Below the pieces are notes generated by a model that was not told where the DNA came from, made no database searches, and worked only from the letters and a program-made list of their open reading frames with translations. The position numbers were made by a program, and so were the translations under genes. Below are positions 1 to 9,859 of a DNA stretch of 64,000 bases, one piece after another. This DNA is from Nitrogeniibacter mangrovi. Its GTDB lineage: Bacteria; Pseudomonadota; Gammaproteobacteria; Burkholderiales; Rhodocyclaceae. The stretch lies in the NCBI RefSeq assembly GCF_010983895.1, contig NZ_CP048836.1, positions 1,798,001 through 1,862,000 of the forward strand. Reading direction: 5' to 3'. Position 1 is the first letter of the stretch. Every line of letters begins with the position of its first letter.

Positions 1-581
1 CCGTGGGCGTGCTCGATGCCCTGGGCATCGAGCAGACCGACCTGGTGGGCAACTCCTTCGGCGGCGCGTTGGCGCTGGCGCTGACCATCCGCCACCCGCA
101 GCGGGTGCGCCGACTGGTGCTCATGGGCAGCGTCGGCGTGCCCTTCGAGATCACGCCCGCGCTCGACGCGGTGTGGGGCTACACGCCCAGCTTCGAGGCC
201 ATGCGCACGATGATGGACCTGTTCGCCTGGGACCGTTCCCTGGTCACCGACGAGCTGGCCCGGCTGCGCTACGAGGCGAGCATCCGCCCGGGCTTCCAGG
301 AGAGCTTCTCCGCCATGTTCCCGGCCCCGCGCCAGCGCTGGGTCGATGCCATGGCCAGCCCCGAGGCCGACATCCGCGCCATCGAGCACGAGACCCTGAT
401 CATCCACGGTCGCGACGACCAGGTGATTCCGCTCGCCACCTCGTTGACGCTGCACCAGCTCATTTCCCGCTCGCAACTGCACGTGTTCGGCCGTTGCGGC
501 CACTGGACCCAGATCGAGCACGCCGCGCGCTTTGCGCGGCTGGTCGGCGATTTTCTGGCCGAGGCGAAGGCCTCGCACTGA
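1..581 (+). CDS. dmpD: 2-hydroxymuconate-semialdehyde hydrolase, 5'-partial
   Basis: This is an alpha/beta hydrolase whose start lies upstream of the window; the first complete codon is at base 3. It would hydrolyse the meta-cleavage product (2-hydroxymuconic semialdehyde or an alkyl analogue) to 2-hydroxypenta-2,4-dienoate. The nucleophile elbow GNSFGG, an acid in GRDDQVIP and a histidine in GHWTQIE give a complete Ser-Asp-His triad. The next four genes are the remaining lower meta-pathway steps in dmp order, which supports this substrate class over a generic hydrolase. It is separated from the hydratase gene by 9 bases. The exact ring substrate cannot be read from sequence. Confidence 0.85.
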   Translation, partial: VGVLDALGIEQTDLVGNSFGGALALALTIRHPQRVRRLVLMGSVGVPFEITPALDAVWGYTPSFEAMRTMMDLFAWDRSLVTDELARLRYEASIRPGFQESFSAMFPAPRQRWVDAMASPEADIRAIEHETLIIHGRDDQVIPLATSLTLHQLISRSQLHVFGRCGHWTQIEHAARFARLVGDFLAEAKASH

Positions 582-590
582 GAGACGGAC

Positions 591-1373
591 ATGGATCAGA
601 ACCTCATCAACCAACTCGGTGACGAGCTCTACACCGCCCTGGTCAAGGGCGAGGTGCTCGAGCCGCTCACCAACCGGCACGCCGACATCACCATCGAGGA
701 CGCCTACGCGATCCAGCAGCGCATGCTGTCGCGCCGGATCGAGGCGGGCGAGGCGGTCATCGGCAAGAAGATCGGCGTCACCTCCAAGGCGGTGCAGAAC
801 ATGCTCGGCGTGCATCAGCCGGACTTCGGCTGGCTCACCGACGGCATGGTCTACAACGAGGGCGAGGCGATCCCCATCGACACCCTGATCCAGCCCAAGG
901 CGGAGGGCGAGATCGCCTTCGTGCTCAAGGAGGACATCCAGGGGCCGGGCGTGACCGCGGCCGACGTGCTGCGCGCGACCGAAGGGGTGATGGCCTGCTT
1001 CGAGATCGTCGATTCGCGCATCCGCGACTGGAAGATCCGCATTCAGGACACCGTGGCCGACAACGCCTCCTGCGGCGTGTTCGTGCTCGGTTCCACCCTG
1101 GTCGATCCGCGTGAAGTGGATCTGGTGACCTGCGGCATGGTGCTGGAGAAGAACGGCGAGGTCGCCGTCACCGGCGCCGGCGCCGCCACACTCAGCTCCC
1201 CGGTCAACGCCGTCGTCTGGCTCATCAACATGCTCGGCTCCCTCGGCATCGGCCTCAAGGCCGGCGAGGTGGTGCTCTCGGGCGCGCTCGGCGCGATGGT
1301 GCCGGTGGCCGCGGGCGACAGCCTGCGCGTGTCCATCGGCGATGTGGGCGGCTGCTCGGTGCGGTTCGTCTGA
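591..1373 (+). CDS. dmpE: 2-oxopent-4-enoate hydratase
   Basis: The 260-residue protein belongs to the hydratase/decarboxylase branch of the FAH superfamily (DmpE/MhpD). It adds water to 2-hydroxypenta-2,4-dienoate to give 4-hydroxy-2-oxovalerate, the substrate of the aldolase encoded two genes downstream. Family features include IGKKIGVTSKAVQNMLGV near the N-terminus and the metal-site region EGEIAFVLK, followed by a conserved FEIVDSRI segment. Length is normal for the family. It is homologous to the decarboxylase at 3427-4218, and position in the operon distinguishes the two roles. The ATG at 591 follows a GGAC-type ribosome-binding site. Confidence 0.9.
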   Translation: MDQNLINQLGDELYTALVKGEVLEPLTNRHADITIEDAYAIQQRMLSRRIEAGEAVIGKKIGVTSKAVQNMLGVHQPDFGWLTDGMVYNEGEAIPIDTLIQPKAEGEIAFVLKEDIQGPGVTAADVLRATEGVMACFEIVDSRIRDWKIRIQDTVADNASCGVFVLGSTLVDPREVDLVTCGMVLEKNGEVAVTGAGAATLSSPVNAVVWLINMLGSLGIGLKAGEVVLSGALGAMVPVAAGDSLRVSIGDVGGCSVRFV

Positions 1374-1473
1374 TGGTTTACGGCAGCGTGCCTCACCCCC
1401 GGTCCCCTCTCCGACCCGTGCGCGCGGCCTTTTCTTATTCGCATGACGCTGAAATTCTGACAGGACGCAAGTG

Positions 1474-2385
1474 ATGGACAAGATCAAGTGTGCGCTGATC
1501 GGCCCCGGCAACATCGGCACCGATCTGCTCTACAAGCTGCAAAGGAGCCCGGTGCTCGAGCCGGTGTGGATGGTCGGCATCGACCCGGAATCGGAAGGGC
1601 TCAAGCGGGCTGCCGAGATGGGCCTGAAGACCACCGCCGAGGGCGTGGACGGCCTGCTGCCGCATGTGCAGGCCGACGGCGTGCAGATCGCCTTCGACGC
1701 CACCTCCGCCTACGTGCATGCCGAAAACAGCCGCAAGCTCAATGCACTGGGCGTGATGATGATCGACCTCACGCCCGCGGCCATCGGCCCCTACTGCGTG
1801 CCCCCGGTGAATCTGAAAGAGCACGTGGGCAAGAAAGAGATGAACGTGAACATGGTCACCTGCGGTGGCCAGGCCACCATCCCCATGGTCGCCGCGGTCT
1901 CGCGCGTGCAGCCGGTGGCCTATGGCGAGATCGTCGCCACCGTCGGCTCCAAGTCGGTCGGTCCGGGCACGCGCAAGAACATCGACGAATTCACCCGCAC
2001 CACCGCCGGTGCGGTGCAGAAGGTCGGCGGCGCCAAGCAGGGCAAGGCGATCATCATCATCAACCCGGCCGAGCCGCCGATGATCATGCGCGACACCGTG
2101 CACTGCCTGACCGAGACCGAACCGGACCAGCAGAAGATCACCGAGTCCATCCACGCCATGATCGCCGAGGTGCAGAAGTACGTGCCCGGCTACAAGCTGG
2201 TCAATGGCCCGGTCTTCGACGGCAACCGCGTCTCCGTGTTCATGGAGGTCGAAGGCCTGGGTGACTTCCTGCCGAAGTACGCCGGCAACCTGGACATCAT
2301 GACCGCCGCCGCCGCGCGCACCGCCGAGATGTTCGCCGAAGAAATCCTCAAGGGCGAGCTGACGCTCGAGCCCGCCAGCGCTTAA
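1474..2385 (+). CDS. dmpF: Acetaldehyde dehydrogenase (acylating)
   Basis: The protein oxidises acetaldehyde to acetyl-CoA with NAD+ and CoA, and normally forms a channelling complex with the aldolase encoded next. An N-terminal Rossmann signature, [11 protein letters not shown], and the catalytic cysteine in [12 protein letters not shown] (about residue 131) are present. The length of 303 residues is typical of DmpF/BphJ. The ATG at 1474 is preferred over the adjacent GTG at 1471 because AGGA lies at suitable spacing. About 100 non-coding bases separate it from the hydratase gene, and no terminator is visible there. Confidence 0.92.
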   Translation: MDKIKCALIGPGNIGTDLLYKLQRSPVLEPVWMVGIDPESEGLKRAAEMGLKTTAEGVDGLLPHVQADGVQIAFDATSAYVHAENSRKLNALGVMMIDLTPAAIGPYCVPPVNLKEHVGKKEMNVNMVTCGGQATIPMVAAVSRVQPVAYGEIVATVGSKSVGPGTRKNIDEFTRTTAGAVQKVGGAKQGKAIIIINPAEPPMIMRDTVHCLTETEPDQQKITESIHAMIAEVQKYVPGYKLVNGPVFDGNRVSVFMEVEGLGDFLPKYAGNLDIMTAAAARTAEMFAEEILKGELTLEPASA

Positions 2386-2395
2386 GGAGGCAGAC

Positions 2396-3430
2396 ATGGA
2401 CCTCAAGGGCAAGAAAATCACCGTGCATGACATGACGCTGCGCGACGGCATGCACCCCAAGCGTCACCTCATGACGCTCGAGCAGATGAAGACCATCGCC
2501 ACCGGGCTGGACGAGGCGGGCATTCCGCTGATCGAAGTGACCCATGGCGACGGCCTGGGCGGCAGCTCGGTGAACTACGGTTTCCCCGCGCACACCGACG
2601 AGGAATACCTCTCCACCGTCATCCCGCTCATGAAGCAGGCCAAGGTCAGCGCGCTGCTGCTGCCGGGCATCGGCACTGTCGATCACCTCAAGATGGCCCA
2701 CGAGCTGGGGGTGAGCACCATCCGCGTGGCCACCCACTGCACCGAGGCCGACGTCTCCGAGCAGCATATCGGCATGGCCCGCAAGCTCGAGATGGACACC
2801 GTCGGCTTCCTGATGATGGCGCACATGAACAGCCCCGAAGGGCTGGTCGAGCAGGCCAGACTCATGGAGAGCTACGGCGCCAACTGCATTTACGTCACCG
2901 ACTCCGCCGGCCACCTGCTGCCCGAGACGGTGAAGGCCCGCGTGGGCGCGGTGCGCGCAGCACTGAAACCCGAGACCGAGCTGGGTTTCCACGGCCACCA
3001 CAACCTCGCCATGGGCGTGGCCAACTCCATCGCCGCCATCGAAGCCGGGGCCAACCGCATCGATGCGGCCGCCGCCGGCCTGGGTGCCGGGGCGGGCAAT
3101 ACCCCCATGGAAGTGTTCATCGCCGTGTGCGACATGATGGGCATCGAGACCGGGGTGGACGTCTTCAAGATCCAGGACGTGGCCGAAGACCTGGTGGTGC
3201 CGATCATGGATTTCCCGATCCGCATCGACCGCGACGCGCTCACCCTCGGCTACGCCGGCGTCTACGGCTCCTTCCTGCTGTTCGCCAAGCGCGCCGAGAA
3301 GAAGTACGGCGTGCCCGCCCGCGAGATCCTGGTCGAGATGGGCCGCCGCGGCATGGTCGGTGGCCAGGAAGACATGATCGAAGACACCGCGTTGTCTCTC
3401 GCCAAGAAGCAGAAGCAGGAGGCCGCATGA
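2396..3430 (+). CDS. dmpG: 4-hydroxy-2-oxovalerate aldolase
   Basis: This 344-residue HMG-CoA-lyase-like TIM-barrel aldolase splits 4-hydroxy-2-oxovalerate into pyruvate and acetaldehyde. The start motif [12 protein letters not shown] carries the conserved metal-binding aspartate and active-site arginine, and [11 protein letters not shown] carries the metal-ligand histidines. It pairs with the acylating dehydrogenase just upstream, as in other meta-cleavage operons. A good AAGGAGG ribosome-binding site precedes the ATG. The stop codon overlaps the next start in an ATGA junction, implying translational coupling. Confidence 0.93.
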   Translation: MDLKGKKITVHDMTLRDGMHPKRHLMTLEQMKTIATGLDEAGIPLIEVTHGDGLGGSSVNYGFPAHTDEEYLSTVIPLMKQAKVSALLLPGIGTVDHLKMAHELGVSTIRVATHCTEADVSEQHIGMARKLEMDTVGFLMMAHMNSPEGLVEQARLMESYGANCIYVTDSAGHLLPETVKARVGAVRAALKPETELGFHGHHNLAMGVANSIAAIEAGANRIDAAAAGLGAGAGNTPMEVFIAVCDMMGIETGVDVFKIQDVAEDLVVPIMDFPIRIDRDALTLGYAGVYGSFLLFAKRAEKKYGVPAREILVEMGRRGMVGGQEDMIEDTALSLAKKQKQEAA

Positions 3431-4218
3431 ACCTCGACCGCGCCACCATCGAAAAACTCGCCGAGCACCTCGAGAACTGCGAGCTCGAAGCCCAGGACAC
3501 GCTGAAGATCACCGAAGAATATCCGGACATGGATTTCGAGGACGCCTATGCGATCCAGGACGAAATCCGCGCCCGCAAGATCGCCCGCGGCCACGCCATC
3601 GTCGGTCTCAAGGCCGGGCTCACCTCCCACGCCAAGATGAAGCAGATGGGCGTGACCGAGCCGGTGTTCGGCTTCATGGCCGACTACTACTCGGTGCCCG
3701 AGGGCGGTGAGGTGAAGGTCTCCGAGCTGATCCACCCGAAGGTGGAACCGGAGATCGCGTTCGTCACCAAGCGCGCGCTCAAGGGCCCGGGCTGCCACAT
3801 CGGCGCCGTGCTGGCCGCCACCGACTTCCTCATGCCCGGCATCGAGGTCATCGACAGCCGCTACCGCGACTTCAAGTTCGACCTCAAGAGCGTGGTCGCC
3901 GACAACACCTCGGCCGCCCGCTTCGTGGTCGGCGGCAAGCCGGTGAGCCCGGCCGAGGTGGATCTGCGCACCGTCGGCGTGGTGCTCGAGAAGAACGGCG
4001 AGCCGGTCGCGCTGGGCGCCGGCGCCGCCGTGCTGGGGCATCCGGCCGCCGCCATCGCGGCGCTGGCCAACAACCTCGGCCGACGCGGCATGGAGATCCC
4101 GGCCGGCACGCTGATCCTCTCCGGCGGCGTGACCGAGGCGGTGGCCGTGGCGCCGGGCGATCACATCACCCTGCGCGTGCAGGGCATGGGCAGCACGTCG
4201 CTGCGCTTTGTCGAATAG
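3427..4218 (+). CDS. dmpH: 4-oxalocrotonate (2-oxo-3-hexenedioate) decarboxylase
   Basis: This 263-residue protein of the hydratase/decarboxylase family is expected to decarboxylate 2-oxo-3-hexenedioate to 2-hydroxypenta-2,4-dienoate in the dehydrogenative branch of meta-cleavage. The family core [17 protein letters not shown], the metal-site region [10 protein letters not shown] and [11 protein letters not shown] are visible. It is clearly related to the hydratase at 591 but longer at the N-terminus. The start overlaps the aldolase stop (ATGA). The 4-oxalocrotonate tautomerase (dmpI) that often follows dmpH is not seen downstream; it may be elsewhere or upstream. Confidence 0.88.
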   Translation: MNLDRATIEKLAEHLENCELEAQDTLKITEEYPDMDFEDAYAIQDEIRARKIARGHAIVGLKAGLTSHAKMKQMGVTEPVFGFMADYYSVPEGGEVKVSELIHPKVEPEIAFVTKRALKGPGCHIGAVLAATDFLMPGIEVIDSRYRDFKFDLKSVVADNTSAARFVVGGKPVSPAEVDLRTVGVVLEKNGEPVALGAGAAVLGHPAAAIAALANNLGRRGMEIPAGTLILSGGVTEAVAVAPGDHITLRVQGMGSTSLRFVE

Positions 4219-4354
4219 GCCGGATAGAGCCGAAACGACCTGGGGCGGATGGTGCGGCCGGTGCCGCACCGTCCAACGCAAGAACATAAAGAGAACAGCC
4301 ACCCGGCACGACCGGGCGGACAGGGCGATGACAGGCCCTGAAGAAGGAGGAGCT

Positions 4355-5317
4355 GTGAATAACTCGATGGGTCGCCACTGGCGACTGATGACAAGCGTGG
4401 CGAGCCTGCTGGTGCTCGCCGGATGCAGCGGGAGCGCCGATCTGTCGGCGGTCCATGCGGAGGAGCAGCGGCCGGTCAAGCGCTACGACGTGGTGCAGTC
4501 GCTGGTGTCGAACGACAAGGTGATCGTCGCCGGTCTCCAGAACGGCGCGGTGCTCGTGTCGTCCGACGGTGGCCACAAGTGGCGCCGCGAATCACTCGAC
4601 TCCGCCTCCATGGTCGGCCTGACCACGTGCCCGGACGGCACTCTGCTGGGCATCGATTTTCACAAGAAGGTCTGGCATGCCGACGCCGAAGCGGCCAAAT
4701 GGACCTCGGTGGCGATGGACAAGCCACGCGTGCCGCTGACCGTGGCCTGCGACGTGGTCGGTCGCTGGTGGGTGGCCGGCACTCGCAGCCAGATCGCCTA
4801 CAGCGCCGACAAGGGCGCCAGCTGGCACCTGACCGATCTGGGCGAGGACGCGCAGATCACCGCGATCCAGTTCCTCGACAAGGACTACGGCGTGGCGACG
4901 GCCGAGTTCGGCATGGTGTTCGTCACCGAAGACGGCGGCCAGAGCTGGAACCGCCGCACCGACATGCCCAACGAGTTCTATCCCTACGACGCGCTCTACG
5001 TGTCGCGCGAGCACGGCTTCGTCAGCGGTCTGGCCGGCCAGATGCTGGTGACCGACGACGGCGGCCAGAGCTGGACCGCGCAGAAGAACACCACCGGGGC
5101 GCCGCTGTACCGGCTCTTCGAGCTCAACGGCATTCCGCACGGCGTGGGCGCCGGCGGCGTGGTCGCCTATCTGGATGGCGACACCTGGCGCCCGGTGGCG
5201 TACCCGGACCAGATGCCGGTCTTCTTCGGCGCCGGTGCGGCGGTGAATCCGCAAAAGGCGGTCGTGGCCGGTGGTCCCGGCGGTTTGCTGCGCGTGATCG
5301 CGGCGGCTGGACAGTAA
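4355..5317 (+). CDS. Ycf48-like BNR-repeat lipoprotein
   Basis: This 320-residue predicted lipoprotein has a signal peptide ending in the lipobox LAGC, so the mature protein would start at that cysteine. The rest is a beta-propeller of the Ycf48/BNR type with repeated Asp-boxes (SDGGHKW, DKGASW, EDGGQSW, DDGGQSW). Ycf48 itself assists photosystem II assembly. Relatives in heterotrophs are found beside MMPL transporters, and the role here is probably envelope complex assembly or substrate handling (inference). GTG at 4355 is chosen because AAGGAGGAGCT directly precedes it; a longer upstream reading would cost the signal peptide. It lies 10 bases before the MMPL gene. Confidence 0.8.
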   Translation: MNNSMGRHWRLMTSVASLLVLAGCSGSADLSAVHAEEQRPVKRYDVVQSLVSNDKVIVAGLQNGAVLVSSDGGHKWRRESLDSASMVGLTTCPDGTLLGIDFHKKVWHADAEAAKWTSVAMDKPRVPLTVACDVVGRWWVAGTRSQIAYSADKGASWHLTDLGEDAQITAIQFLDKDYGVATAEFGMVFVTEDGGQSWNRRTDMPNEFYPYDALYVSREHGFVSGLAGQMLVTDDGGQSWTAQKNTTGAPLYRLFELNGIPHGVGAGGVVAYLDGDTWRPVAYPDQMPVFFGAGAAVNPQKAVVAGGPGGLLRVIAAAGQ

Positions 5318-5327
5318 GGGGAACACC

Positions 5328-7715
5328 ATGGTCAGCGCACTGAAACATTCCATCACCCACAAGCTGCACCGGGCCGAAGAGTGGATCTTCGCCAACCCGA
5401 AGATCGTGCTCGCCCTCATCCTGATGTTCACGGTGATGTTCGGCGCCGCCTTGCCGAAGCTGCGGGTGTATTCCGACTTCGCCGATCTGCTGCCGCAGAA
5501 CCATCCGTACATCAAGGTGTACAACCGCCTCAAGGAGAACTTCGGCGGCGCCAACATGATCATCATGGCGGTCGAGGTGGAGAAGGGCACCATCTTCAAC
5601 AACGAGACCCTGGCCCTGATCCACAAGGCCACGCAAGGCCTGGACAGCCTGCCGAGCGTGAACCACAACCTGGTCTCGAGTCTCACCCACCGCACGTCAC
5701 GCAAGATCTTCGTCGACCAGTACGGCGGCTTCCAGTCGGAGTCCTACTACGACCCGCTCAAGGGCAAGCTGAGCGTCGCCCAGCTCGAGCAGCTCAAGAA
5801 AGACGTGATCGCCAACCCGACGATCTACGGCCTGCTGGTCTCGCCCGATCTGAAGGCGGCGCTCATCAAGGCGCAGCTCAACGAGGGCGACATCGACTAC
5901 AAGAAGACCTTCGACGCCCTGCAGAAGGTCCGTAGCGAGCTGCAGACCCCGGGCCACAAGATCTACGTGACCGGCAACCCGGTGCTCACCGGCTGGGTGT
6001 ACACCTACATCAACCAGATCGTCGAGATCCTGGCCTGGACGCTGCTGCTGCTGGCGGCCCTGCTGGTGGTGTATTTCCGCCGCCTGTACGGCATCGCGCT
6101 GCCGCTGCTGGGCATCGCCCTGTCCTCCATCTGGGGCCTGGGCTTCATGGCGATGATGGGGATCAACCTCGAGCCGCTGTCGCTGCCGATTCCGTTCCTG
6201 ATCGCGGCGCGGGCCACCTCGCACGGGGTGCAGCTGGTGGCGCGCTATTACGAGGAACTGGCGATCGTCAAGAACGGCAAGAAGGCGGCCCGCAATGCGC
6301 TCGACGCGCTGTTCCGCCCCGGGTCGCTGGCGATCATCGTCGATGCGGTCGGTATCGCCGTGCTGGTGCTCGGCGCCGCGCCGTTCAACCACAAGCTCGG
6401 TATCGCCGCCGGCTTCTGGGGCTTCTCGGTGATCTTCACGGTGCACTTCATGGTGCCGCTGGCGCTGACGGTGCTGCCGCAGCCGCGCACCACCGAGAAC
6501 GCCAACCAGGGCGTGCGTGACTTCCTCGGCAAGTTCATGGCCATGACCGGCGGCACCGACGGGGGTGCCCGCTCGATCCTGCTGCTCACCCTGATCGGTG
6601 CGGTCGGCGCCCTGTACTTCGTCTCCCAGGTGCAACTGGGCGAATCGGAGCCGGGCTCGCCGCTGCTGCATCGCGATCACGACTACAACATCTCCACCGC
6701 GGCCATCAACGATCGCTTCCCCGGCTCGGAGGAGCTGCACGTGTCGGTGCGCACCAAGGAGAAGGGCGGCATCAAGCGCCCGGAGGTGATGGCGGCGATC
6801 GAGGAATTCCAGGCCTACATGCTCAACGATCCGGCCCTGGGCGGCACCAAGGCGATTCCGGGCGTGGTGCGGGTGGTCAACAAGCTGACCCACAACGACG
6901 ATCCGCGCTGGATGCAGATCCCGGACTCGCGCCAGGAGGTCGGCGGCCTGATGTTCGCCTACATGGCCTCGAGCCCGATCCCGGGCGCGCTCAAGGAGTT
7001 CGTCACCCCGGACGAGCGTGAGGCCGACGTGGTGTTCTACTACAAGGACCACCAGGCCGCGACCATCAACCGGGTCGTCGCCATGGCCAACGCCGGCATC
7101 GCCCAGGTCAAGAAGGACGTGCCCGACGTGGAGATCGCGCTCGGCGGCGGCATCATCGGCGTCACCGCGGCGGTCAACCAGGCCCTGCACTCGGATCACA
7201 TGAAGATCATTCCGGCGGTGATGGCCCTGGCCTTCCTGCTGGTGATGATCTACTACAGCTCGCTGCATGCCGGCTGGCTGATGGTGCTGCCGATGCTGTT
7301 CTCCACGCTCATGACCTACGCCTACATGGGCGCCATGGGCATCGGCATCAACGTCAATACGGTGCCGGTCATCGCGGTCGGCGTCGGGGTCGGCATCGAC
7401 TACGCGGTGTATTTCATGGACCGCATCCGCGAAGAGTTCGCCGAGCTGCACGACATCAAGCAGGCCGTGATCCGGGCGGTGGCCACCACCGGCTACGCCG
7501 TGTCCTTCACCGCGGTGACGCTCATCGCCGGCGTGGTCATGTGGATCTTCCTGTCCGACCTGCGCTTCCAGTCCGATGCCGCGGTCCTGCTCTCTTTCAT
7601 GCTCATCGTCAATGCCATCGCCGCGGTGCTGATCGTGCCCAGCTGGTGCGTGGTGTTCAAACCGAGTTTCGTGACCGCCGCCCACTACGACGAGGACGGC
7701 GTGCTGGAGGTCTGA
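5328..7715 (+). CDS. MMPL/RND-family transporter
   Basis: This 795-residue inner-membrane protein has the RND plan: one N-terminal membrane helix, a large periplasmic loop, a group of five or six helices, and then a repeat of that layout. The second half contains GVGVGIDYAVYFMDR, with the intramembrane aspartate typical of proton-driven MMPL proteins. No partner membrane-fusion protein is nearby. It sits between the Ycf48-like lipoprotein and a DUF1302/DUF1329 pair, a grouping I recall from hydrocarbon and steroid catabolic regions. Movement of a hydrophobic substrate across the envelope is therefore a reasonable inference. Substrate and direction are unknown. Confidence 0.85.
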   Translation: MVSALKHSITHKLHRAEEWIFANPKIVLALILMFTVMFGAALPKLRVYSDFADLLPQNHPYIKVYNRLKENFGGANMIIMAVEVEKGTIFNNETLALIHKATQGLDSLPSVNHNLVSSLTHRTSRKIFVDQYGGFQSESYYDPLKGKLSVAQLEQLKKDVIANPTIYGLLVSPDLKAALIKAQLNEGDIDYKKTFDALQKVRSELQTPGHKIYVTGNPVLTGWVYTYINQIVEILAWTLLLLAALLVVYFRRLYGIALPLLGIALSSIWGLGFMAMMGINLEPLSLPIPFLIAARATSHGVQLVARYYEELAIVKNGKKAARNALDALFRPGSLAIIVDAVGIAVLVLGAAPFNHKLGIAAGFWGFSVIFTVHFMVPLALTVLPQPRTTENANQGVRDFLGKFMAMTGGTDGGARSILLLTLIGAVGALYFVSQVQLGESEPGSPLLHRDHDYNISTAAINDRFPGSEELHVSVRTKEKGGIKRPEVMAAIEEFQAYMLNDPALGGTKAIPGVVRVVNKLTHNDDPRWMQIPDSRQEVGGLMFAYMASSPIPGALKEFVTPDEREADVVFYYKDHQAATINRVVAMANAGIAQVKKDVPDVEIALGGGIIGVTAAVNQALHSDHMKIIPAVMALAFLLVMIYYSSLHAGWLMVLPMLFSTLMTYAYMGAMGIGINVNTVPVIAVGVGVGIDYAVYFMDRIREEFAELHDIKQAVIRAVATTGYAVSFTAVTLIAGVVMWIFLSDLRFQSDAAVLLSFMLIVNAIAAVLIVPSWCVVFKPSFVTAAHYDEDGVLEV

Positions 7716-7762
7716 TTCAAGCGTCTTGCAAGCGCCGGGCCGGGGAGGTCAGGCGGAATTCA

Positions 7763-7791
7763 AAGGAGGAGACATCCTATGAAGTGGTACC
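7763..7791 (+). repeat. 29-bp leader repeat, copy 1
   Basis: This segment covers the ribosome-binding site, the spacer and the first codons of the first DUF1302 gene. It is identical to 11707-11735 at the second DUF1302 gene, so translation initiation of the two paralogues has been kept the same. Confidence 0.9.
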
Positions 7792-9770
7792 AGAAGAAGA
7801 GACCACCCATGAAGCTGTGCGCCGCCCTGGTGGCCGCAGCCTGGTCAGCCCAGGTGCTGGCTGCCGGCTTGCCGGCCATGGGCGAAGGCAGCGACCCGTG
7901 GAAGTTCGACGTGCTGTACGACAACCACACCGCTTTCCGCGGCAAGGACGCCACGGGTCATGCCGTCGGCCTGGCCAAGTTCCGCAACACCCTCACGGTG
8001 GAAGCGGACAAGAAACTCGAAGGCGACTGGAAGTTCCACGGCATCCTGCGTGGCACCTTCGACGGCGTCTACCGCATGAACAAGAGCCAGTTCGGCGACG
8101 AAGCCGGTGGGCCGGTCATGCTGGAGAGTACTGCATTCGGAACATACCAGCCTCATGGTGGCGGTTTCATCAACAGCAATACGACGGCTCCGGGGACTGC
8201 GTTCAACTTTGATGTGTCGAAGAACCCGAATGAAGGCATGCGCTTGCTGGGTGACCGCTGGCACTCCCACACGAGCGGTGACGTCACTTTCGGCGTGCCG
8301 GTCCGTCCGTGTGACAAGGACAGCCGCGGTTGCAAGGACTTCGGTGGCTACGGCGATCTGGACCAGAACGAACTGGAGATGCCGGAGTTCAACGACCGCC
8401 TGGACTTCATCCGCGAAGCCCATGTGCGCAAGAACATCTTCCTCGACAACGGCAAGTCGGTGTACGTGAAGCTCGGCAAGCAGCAGGTGGTGTGGGGCCG
8501 GACCGATCTGTTCCGCGTGCTCGACGTGATCAACCCGGTCGACTACTCGCGCAACAACATCTACGACGAGCTCGAGGACATCCGCATCCCCATGTGGATC
8601 GCCACCGCCGAGTACCGCATGGGCCCGTCCGAGTCGATGCAGGATCGCAACCTGCAGGTGGTGTGGAACTTCGACAAGTTCCGCCCCAACAACCTGGGTC
8701 AGTGCGGCCAGCCGAACGTGATCCTCGACGCCAGCTGCTTCTTCCGCGGCATGGTGAACCTGTGGGACAACGGCGGTACGGTGGCCAACTTCGCTCCCAA
8801 TCCCGCCGGTGGCCTGATGTCGACCGACTTTGGTCCGGGTCAGATCGGTATCCGCGACGTGCACCTGCCGGACTGGAAGCTGTCCAACACCCAGCTGGGG
8901 GTGAAGTACGAAGGGGTCACGCAGGGGGGCATTTCCTTCTCGCTGAACGCCTTGACCTACCGTTCGCAACTGCCGTCCCTGCATGCGCTGAGAACCGGGG
9001 CGCAGAACCCCTTCACCACGGGGCCGCAAACCACCGCCAACACCAATCTGATCGCGTTTGACGTGTATTACCCGCGGGTCAACCTGATCGGCGGTTCGAT
9101 GGACTTCGAGAGCGAAACCCTGGGCGCGGCCATTCGCCTGGAAGGCGCCCTCACCAACGGTGAAGAGTTCCCCGACAGCACGAAAAAATCCCTGTACTCG
9201 AAGCACAAGGTGTGGCGTTCGGTCATCGGTATCGACCGTCCGACCTTCATCCCCTGGATCAACCCGCGTCGCACGACGCTGATCTCGGCCCAGCTGTTCT
9301 GGCAGCACATCTTCGATCACACCTACTACAAGAAGGGTGAGCGTGTCGATCCGAACGGCACGGTCAACTCGCTCGGCCCGGTGGGGATGGTCGATTGGGA
9401 AGACAACTTCATCGGCACCCTGCTGATCAAGGCCTTCCTCATGAACGACCGCCTGAGCCCCGAGCTGATCATCGCCCGCGACTTCCGCGCTCGTGCCCAC
9501 GTGATCGCGCCCAAGGTGGAGTGGAGCATCACCGACAAACTGAAGCTGACCTTCGGGGCCAACTTCAAGGGGGGCTCCAACAGCCGCAACCGCTTCGACG
9601 ATTGCCGCACGTGCAACCCGTACCCGCCGTTTACGGCGGCTCCGGGGCAGGCGCCGGGCTACTCGCTGGGTCTGGCCAGCGCCGAGCCGCTCGGTCGCTT
9701 CCGCGCCGGTCCGATCGGCACGGCGATGTATGAAGACGACGTGTTCTTCCAGATGCGCTACAAGTTCTGA
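7779..9770 (+). CDS. DUF1302 family outer-membrane-type protein, copy 1
   Basis: The 663-residue exported protein has a lysine-rich N-terminus followed by a hydrophobic signal peptide ending near VLAAG. The mature part is rich in aromatic and charged residues in alternating patterns and ends in MRYKF. A terminal aromatic residue of this kind is typical of outer-membrane beta-barrels. The family is DUF1302, of unproven function; a channel for hydrophobic substrates is an inference from context. ATG 7779 has the strong site AAAGGAGGAGA 7-8 bases upstream. Its paralogue lies at 11723-13714, with the same length and leader and a 236-bp identical core. Confidence 0.85.
   Translation: MKWYQKKRPPMKLCAALVAAAWSAQVLAAGLPAMGEGSDPWKFDVLYDNHTAFRGKDATGHAVGLAKFRNTLTVEADKKLEGDWKFHGILRGTFDGVYRMNKSQFGDEAGGPVMLESTAFGTYQPHGGGFINSNTTAPGTAFNFDVSKNPNEGMRLLGDRWHSHTSGDVTFGVPVRPCDKDSRGCKDFGGYGDLDQNELEMPEFNDRLDFIREAHVRKNIFLDNGKSVYVKLGKQQVVWGRTDLFRVLDVINPVDYSRNNIYDELEDIRIPMWIATAEYRMGPSESMQDRNLQVVWNFDKFRPNNLGQCGQPNVILDASCFFRGMVNLWDNGGTVANFAPNPAGGLMSTDFGPGQIGIRDVHLPDWKLSNTQLGVKYEGVTQGGISFSLNALTYRSQLPSLHALRTGAQNPFTTGPQTTANTNLIAFDVYYPRVNLIGGSMDFESETLGAAIRLEGALTNGEEFPDSTKKSLYSKHKVWRSVIGIDRPTFIPWINPRRTTLISAQLFWQHIFDHTYYKKGERVDPNGTVNSLGPVGMVDWEDNFIGTLLIKAFLMNDRLSPELIIARDFRARAHVIAPKVEWSITDKLKLTFGANFKGGSNSRNRFDDCRTCNPYPPFTAAPGQAPGYSLGLASAEPLGRFRAGPIGTAMYEDDVFFQMRYKF
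8493..8728 (+). repeat. 236-bp identical tract shared by DUF1302 paralogues, copy 1
   Basis: Every base here matches 12449-12684 in the second DUF1302 gene (offset 3956). The flanking sequence differs at many synonymous and some non-synonymous sites. The sharp edges of perfect identity point to recent gene conversion rather than protein-level constraint alone. Confidence 0.9.
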
Positions 9771-9859
9771 TCCATTCGGGCGACCCGGCAGCGGTCGGGT
9801 CGCCTGAACGGACGGATCGAATGAGTTTGATTGAGATGCATGTTTCACAGGAGACAACC

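Noticed and set aside
4219-4354. A tautomerase gene (dmpI) after dmpH
   Set aside because: No short frame starting with the Pro-1 tautomerase N-terminus is present; the next real gene is the lipoprotein.
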